From Warburgia ugandensis (Eukaryota; Streptophyta; Magnoliopsida; Canellales; Canellaceae), in assembly GCA_035236585.1 (NCBI GenBank), contig CP141139.1, positions 50,475,217 to 50,539,216 of the forward strand: 64,000 bases of DNA, in the 5' to 3' direction. Numbering within the stretch: position 1 is the stretch's first letter; every line of letters begins with the position of its first letter. The notes beneath the pieces were generated by a model. It did no database searches and was not told the origin of the DNA. It saw only the letters and a list, made by a program, of their open reading frames with translations. This document shows, in pieces, positions 58,562 to 64,000 of this stretch. The translations under genes were made by a program, and so were the position numbers.

Positions 58562-58693
58562 ACTTTCAAAAATTGTTAAATGACAATGGCTCTGAGAATA
58601 TAGGGATTGAAAATACTATAAATTTAAATAACAGTGGATATTATAGATATGAACGTAGGATTAGAGTACCTGAAGTAAAAGAGGAGGCCTTGA
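58562..58693 (+). pseudogene. RTE LINE segment preceding RT, truncated
   Basis: After the fourth copy the reading continues FQKLLNDNGSENIGIEN and YYRYERRIRVPEVKE, matching the first RTE LINE up to the start of its RT domain. Homology stops at 58693 and unrelated DNA follows. Confidence 0.8.
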
Positions 58694-59592
58694 TATTCAG
58701 TTAGTTTCTCAAATTCTATTTAATACACGTAGACCAAACAAGTTTGTCAAAATTTGTAATCTTCTTATTTAGTTGCTCTAGACCAAACACAGAAGGCCAT
58801 CATAAAAGCACTCCACCTCAAATCTCTGTTCTATGTGTGAGCTTTTACCACTGTCTAATTAAAAAGTCATAATATTGGATACCTCTAAGGCTTTCATTTC
58901 TAGGCCTCTTGTGATTGTTAAATGGACAGTTCCTCTCACTTTGGCTTCATGCTGTCCATTTTATAATTACAAGAAGTTGAAAAAAAGAATGCCTTAAAGG
59001 TATCCAATAGTTGTAATTTTTGGTAGGTAAACAAGATTGAATAAAGTACAAGCTGTCCTCAGAAAGTCAACAAGACAAGCAAAGGAACCTCAGAACCTAT
59101 GGACAGTAAGACGTAGTAGGCTACGAGAGGAACCTTCTACAGAATTATTAAGAATCAGAAGGAGAGGAAAAAGGAGAAATTACAAAACATTAAAATATGA
59201 TATGGAAAGGCCTTCAACTAGTCCACCTTACCTTTCCAATTATTAGAGTTTTTGGAGATATGAAAAGCTATGAATATTCTACTGTTCAAGTAGTCCATGA
59301 TTTCATCAAAGATATATCCAATCTCCAATTAAACATGCTTGGTTTATTGATCCACCTAACCACTTTCACATCACCCCCTATCCGTAGGGATTCATGGGCT
59401 ATCTGCAACCTAGCGTGATCTCTATTTTAGCTGCATAAGCTTTTGTTTCAATTGTCTTTTTTCTACCAAGAGGGCTTGAAAATTCTAGTAAAGTTGTACC
59501 ATTATCATCCCTTGTTCGTCCACCAACTCCAGAAGAACCACCTATCCTAATTCCCTTGCACTTGAGCCATCAAAATTTCAACATAATCCACC
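58694..59592. other. Intergenic DNA containing a MITE
   Basis: Apart from the inverted-repeat element at 58874-59008, no gene is supported. A 69-codon Arg-rich frame (59037-59246) has no known features. Confidence 0.45.
58874..59008. mobile_element. 135-bp MITE-like element with terminal inverted repeats
   Basis: The ends are ATTGGATACCTCTAAGGC and, in complement at the other end, ATTGGATACCTTTAAGGC: 17 of 18 bases agree. The interior lacks coding capacity. A related 62-bp foldback lies at 63720-63781. No certain target duplication is seen. Confidence 0.7.
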
Positions 59593-60022
59593 CTTCTTGT
59601 AATGACTCCAATTTTGTAATATTGAAATTCCAAGTTTAGCAATGAAAAGTTCAGTTTTTAAAGAAAAGGGCATTTTAGTCATTTCACCATTCACCTTGAC
59701 TGAACCTAGAAATTTGGTCTTAAAAATGATTCCATTAGATGCGTCTCGTAAAAAGGAATCGAACGAGACCAAAATCACCCAAAACGGAGTTAAAATGAGC
59801 AAGATATGACCCTTTGAAGTTCAGGGGCAAAACTGTAAATTTTACAAAAACGACTCAACCTGAAAAACACAGGTGCCCGTTTTGATACGGGCACCCCGTC
59901 GTCTTCAACCTCTAGAGGGTTCTAGAACGGCGGTGATTGGAGGAGAAATCACCGCCATTCTGGAGGTTTCTCCACCGCCATTCAAAGGCGGTGAGAGCCC
60001 CCTCCAGAACCCTCTCTTAGCT

Positions 60023-60032
60023 CTATAAATAG
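60023..60032 (+). promoter_or_regulatory. LTR TATA box within a palindrome
   Basis: CTATAAATAG lies at the centre of AGCTCTATAAATAGAGCT, an 8-bp inverted repeat around two A bases. It sits 425 bp from the LTR start, the expected U3/R boundary region. Confidence 0.6.
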
Positions 60033-60259
60033 AGCTCTTGGGTGCCTCTAATGGCAGCCCAAAACATTGGAGAAAACCAGTCATGAAGCAGTGACCTAGA
60101 GGGGAAAATAAGGAGAAAAACCTAGCAACGAGCTAGGTACGTCCGAGATCGCTCAAAACCCATCTCCCCCATAGTTCTGAGGTCAATTTCCTTAAATTTT
60201 TGCATGAAAAACCATGCAAAACGGAGCCCAGGAGAGCCACCAAGGACCTAGGGACATTC

Positions 60260-60560
60260 CCTGGGCTGCACTGGTTCAACAGGGGTCAAACCAGGGTGTC
60301 CTGAGGATGCCCCGGTCCCCCAAACGACGGAACTTTCTAGTCGGAACGTTCCACGTCGTCTCCGTTTGAAAAACCAAATAGGCGTGTCCAGGGACGCGCC
60401 CGCTAAAGAGGCAGACGAGCAGAGCGTACCGCACGTCTGTAGACGCGCCTGCTGAGGTGCACGCCACAGACGCGCAGCGCGCTAGCAGTGCGTCGACTTT
60501 TGGTTACTTAAGGAAGCTGGGCGCACGTCGCAGACGCGCAGCGCCCTAGCATTCCGTCTT
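60260..60560. other. CpG-rich island inside the solo LTR
   Basis: About 300 bp rich in CG dinucleotides, with ACGCGCC, GACGCGCAGCGC and similar words. CAGACGCGCAGCGC occurs twice, 64 bp apart (60467 and 60531). The rest of the LTR is AT-rich. It lies downstream of the TATA box, in the probable R/U5 part. Confidence 0.75.
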
Positions 60561-61652
60561 TTTGTCTTTAAGACTCTATGTACATACAATACAAAAACGC
60601 TTATAACTTGAGATCTAGAGCTCCGATTGAGGAGCCGCAAAAAGCGTTGTGTCCGTGTCGATGACCCGGACACATCCAAACTATAAAATCCCTGATCAAG
60701 GCCCAATCAGATGTGGGCATGACCCTTAGAATAGGATGGTAGCGTGTAGCCACTAGAACGTTAGAAAACTAAGGATACCACAGCCCAATTAGGACCTTAG
60801 GACACCCATAGGCATAGGGATGAACCCCTAATGCCTAAGTAATAATAACAATTACTCTAAAACCCATAAAAGATAGGCCAAACTAACCTTGATTCCCCAA
60901 ACCATGATCAGGAGCGTCAGAGGACAAAAGGGGTTATCGCGACCTAGCTAGGTAGGTGCTCTATCACTATTAGATTCTTTTAAAAGAACTATTATTATTT
61001 TGAGAACATATGTTTTAAATATATGACTTGATTTGCATGACTTAATTCAGCATGCATGATAAATGCTTTGTACATAGCCATGTTTTGAAATGACTGTATA
61101 TACATTATGCACATATATGGGTTGCAAACAAGTGCATACATTGCATGATTTAAGTACTTGCAAAGATTGCATGTCCTTGAGGGTTGCCAAAAGATGCTGG
61201 AGTGCCAAGGGCCAGGCAGTTGTGAGGGACCTAAAGAGGACAAGTTTTAACAAGAGGTTATGGCTTCTTTAATCTTATGTGATTTGGGCAAGTAAGCCCG
61301 TGAGTGCTATGCCGAGGGGTCTGGGTTGGCCACTCGACCTCTACCACTATTAGGTGGATGGGTACCATGCCCAAAAAGAGGCAAGTCCCTACGTCGACTG
61401 CATGTGGTACAGGGGGCTACCACTGGTGTCACCAAGACTGGTCGACGTGTCATAGGCCCCGTGGAGGCTATGATCGAGTGTCCTTAGGTACCCGGGGACC
61501 ACATGGCGAGGAGGTCATGGGCATAGTGGACCCTATGGTTTGATTATTTATGTGCATTTCATATAGCATGCTATGAGGTTGGTCGACCATACCATACTAG
61601 AGATCCATGAGTTGGACTCCATGAAGCATCTATTGCATATCATGATGTCACC

Positions 61653-61677
61653 ATATATATATATATATATATATATA
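61653..61677. repeat. (TA)n microsatellite
   Basis: About 12 AT/TA units inside the solo LTR. Confidence 0.9.
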
Positions 61678-62222
61678 CGATACTTTCAATTTTGGATTAT
61701 GTGATCTTTTAAGTCATGAGTATTTCAGTTTGATCATGGATTCTTATACTGATATTGAACTCGAGTATTCAAACATACGCATATTTTGAATGAGCATATG
61801 ATTTTAAAACATCTCATGCATTTATAAAACTAGTAGTGATAGGCTCCTACTGAGTATAGTATATACTCACCCAATCCTCAACATTTTTCAGATACAAAAT
61901 AAATACTTAAGGGCAAGGAACATTTGTACTAGGAGACACAGACTAAGTACAAGTAAATAAACCCCTATCTTATCTTGCAATGTTACTTGATTGTAGATAC
62001 TCTCGAATAGCTGGGGCTGTGACTAACACTTTCTTGGGAATAATATTGATTTAAACTTTGCCATGGCTAAATAAATTGAGAATGTGTTTGAACACTCAGG
62101 GTTTTTATGAAAGGTCGTTTTCCAAATGGGAAAGATTTTCATGTATTTCATATTTATAAAACAAGAGATCTCGCCTTTTTATCAAAATTGCATTATATAA
62201 AAACCTGGGTCGTGACACTTCT

Positions 62223-63414
62223 TTAGGTGGAGACCATACAACTTCCTTTTTGCTTTATGATTTCTTGTTTGTGCAAGAGATTGCCAAGATTAGTGCATTT
62301 CTTGCACTAAATATCCTTTGAAAGATGGATTTGTAGCCGCCCATTGTGCTACGAGACATTTTATTTTAGAAGTGGCAATAAAATCAAGAGCAAACTTTTT
62401 GTTTGTTTGTACATTCTAGCATTCCACTCTTTCCATAACATCCTAACCTAAATTTAAAATAAATTAAATACGAAATAGTATAAAATAATAACTAATTGGT
62501 AATAAAATTTATTAACTGTAAATTATTTTATTATCTCCTAATATACTAAAGTTTAAGATAATGTTATAAAGATATTTCTACATAGTAATTAATATTTTCT
62601 GTTCTAGCTCTGATTCGAGTACCTGGGCATATTTATATTGAACCAACAAGAGTCTATTCTTTAAAATGAAAACCATTATTTGTACTATCGTTTCCAATTT
62701 AATAGCCATACCTTAATTTTTTTTGTCTAGTTATTATCGATTTTGAAGTTCTGGGTCTACCATTTACCCCTAAACTGTAGGCAAACATCAAACCCACGAC
62801 ATCTATCCTTTCGAGCAAATTTATGGTGGATAAGTAGGTGATTAGAGTCCTACGAGAAATTGATATAAAGGTGACACAGAGAAGTCTATCCTTTTGATCT
62901 AAGCATATCGTGTTAAATCCTTCCTCAAGCAGCCAGCCAACCGAAACTTCGTATTCAGCAAGGAACTCTTCACTTCCACGCAACCCAGTGGATTTGATTC
63001 TTGAATTCCAATGGATATCTAACTAAAAGAAGCAACAAAAAATTTACTATTCTTCTCAAGCACACTCTTGTCCTTTTTAAAGTCGTTAAATTAAGTATGA
63101 AGGAGAAGTCCATGAGTTGTTGTTCTGCCTTGATTTCTCTCTGTTCGATTTCTTCTGAAAATAATGTTCCATTGATACCCGTCTGTGCTCAACGTTCTAT
63201 CTTCAGCAATTGATGCTTCTCTGTTAAGAGCGAGATTTAGTGGAAATAGACTAACCAATGGCATGTCTCCAATTCATGTGTCAAGCCAAAACCTTACCCT
63301 GCGACCAGATCTCACTTGGAATCTTGTATTTAGTTGGAATGGTTGAATCAATTTCTGAATCTAACCCAAGGGCCAGCTCCACCCCTTGTCTTCTGTCTTT
63401 TGGCAACCAGCCCC
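62223..63414. other. Intergenic DNA, no supported gene
   Basis: A 94-codon - strand frame (62699-62983) has no ATG start and no recognisable domain. No element boundary was found. Confidence 0.45.
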
Positions 63415-63516
63415 CCCATTGAGAACCATAGATAGCATCAATTCTCCTCCACAGTAGGTTTCCATCCCATTGAGAACCATAGATAGCATAAATTCTCCTT
63501 CATAGTAGATTTCTTC
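63415..63516. repeat. 51-bp tandem duplication
   Basis: Two units begin CCCATTGAGAACCATAGATAG at 63415 and 63466 and share most positions. No function is visible. Confidence 0.85.
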
Positions 63517-63719
63517 CTTCTCTAAAGCCCCCTAACGACTTTGTTAAAAGAGCCAAGTTGAACTCTTTTATTGTTCTCAACAATAACTACCTGCAACGCT
63601 CTCTCTTATGCAAAGCTTTCCATGTCTTTTCATCGAGAAAAAACCCACTACTTGTATTCTCAGTTATCCAATACGTTTATCTGCCTCTCCCAAACAACTA
63701 GATATAAAAAATCTCATCT

Positions 63720-63781
63720 ATTGGGTACCTTTAAAACCTTATTTCTTAGGCATTTTGTGCTGCAAAATAAAGGTGTCCAAT
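63720..63781. mobile_element. 62-bp foldback (mini-MITE)
   Basis: The ends ATTGGGTACCTTTA and, in complement, ATTGGACACCTTTA form an inverted repeat of 14 bp with two mismatches. They resemble the ends of the MITE at 58874-59008. It may be a deletion derivative. Confidence 0.6.
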
Positions 63782-64000
63782 ATAAAGAATTTTTTATACC
63801 TACGTCATCTCGGACGGGCCAAATCGGCTGAACAGTCTAGATAACTGAGACTTACACGCAATTTTTTATGAAGAAAAAGCTTTCCATGATAAGAAAGGAA
63901 AAATGTCTTCCCAGCGCCCCCTCCTCCCCGAGCTGAAATAGTTGGGCTTGTTCCTTCAACCGAGGTAATGCCAAATCTTCTCCTTCTAGTTGCTTTTGTT
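63782..64000. other. Window end, nothing recognised
   Basis: No coding or structural signal is seen to the end of the window. Confidence 0.5.

Larger units (their letters stand above)
54278..58693 (+). mobile_element. RTE-clade LINE, 3'-truncated, with internal four-copy tandem expansion
   Basis: The 5' region (54278-54830) matches that of the RTE LINE at 15278-18698, including the internal CTAGGGCGTTCCC repeat at 54404 and 54471. The ORF starts as an endonuclease (CIATWNIGTLTGKSLE, ACIQETK). Similarity to the first LINE ends at about 58693, at the VPEVKE segment before the RT catalytic motifs, so reverse transcriptase is missing. An 808-bp block is present four times (55331-58561). A 215-bp insertion splits the 5' region. 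Confidence 0.85.
59598..62217 (+). mobile_element. Solo LTR of a Tekay-like Gypsy retrotransposon
   Basis: It starts TGTAATGACTCCAATTTTG and ends AACCTGGGTCGTGACA, with TG..CA termini. It is flanked by perfect 5-bp direct repeats CTTCT (59593-59597 and 62218-62222). No gag, pol or second LTR is present, so it arose by recombination between two LTRs. Length 2620 bp. It has a TATA box at 60023, a CpG-rich block at 60260-60560, and a block near 61300-61460 shared with the LTRs at 10554 and 35019. There are no genes. Confidence 0.9.

Noticed and set aside
59037-59246. Arg-rich 69-codon frame
   Set aside because: Low-complexity purine-rich DNA explains the composition; no homology recognised.
62699-62983. 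94-codon - strand frame near the window end
   Set aside because: It starts at a TTG and has no recognisable domain.

Overview
The window is nuclear DNA from a flowering plant. The evidence is one intact intronless PPR-E gene close to the Arabidopsis At3g29230 type, an Au-type SINE, and plant-type CACTA, MULE, Copia, Tekay-like Gypsy, RTE and L1 elements in an AT-rich background. I cannot name the species. Only one convincing intact host gene is present (39752-41545, + strand). Nearly everything else that can be read is transposable-element DNA, almost all of it broken by stops and frameshifts.

Layout. 1-1331: 5' end of a CACTA element on the - strand, running off the window. 1332-2397: spacer. 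2398 to about 9570: a second CACTA element on the + strand, head-to-head with the first; its TNP2 gene is split by a 2.3-kb insertion (3288-5565). 9571-10548: microsatellites and unassigned DNA. 10554-18907: a long solo LTR, Tekay-like, holding a full-length but dead RTE LINE (15278-18698, - strand) and a short RTE-derived insertion. 18913-29150: low-copy AT-rich DNA with remnants of a MULE, a Ptta-type CACTA gene and an Au SINE, plus small tandem repeats. 29155-38000: a Copia integrase scrap, a 170-bp duplication, a hAT-type MITE, and two nested Gypsy remnants, each with a tRNA-Met primer-binding site. 38000-39750: upstream region of the PPR gene. 39752-41545: PPR gene, with a tRNA-derived SINE 38 bp after its stop codon. 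42653-47684: a Tork/TNT1-like Copia element bounded by near-identical 5-bp target duplications, inserted into the tail of a degenerate L1 LINE (to about 50230). 50240-54277: mostly unassigned, with a 274-bp duplication. 54278-58693: a second RTE LINE on the + strand, in which an 808-bp block is tandemly repeated four times. 59598-62217: a clean solo LTR with perfect 5-bp target duplication. 62223-64000: unassigned, with a tiny MITE.

The elements form layers: LINE in LTR, Copia in L1, unknown insertion in CACTA, MITE in Gypsy. Solo LTRs show that unequal recombination has acted here. I found no operon-like or defence-like gene cluster and no convincing new biological system. The most unusual structures are the four-copy 808-bp array inside the RTE LINE, the head-to-head CACTA 5' ends with hairpin-rich subterminal arrays, and the CpG-rich islands inside the LTRs.
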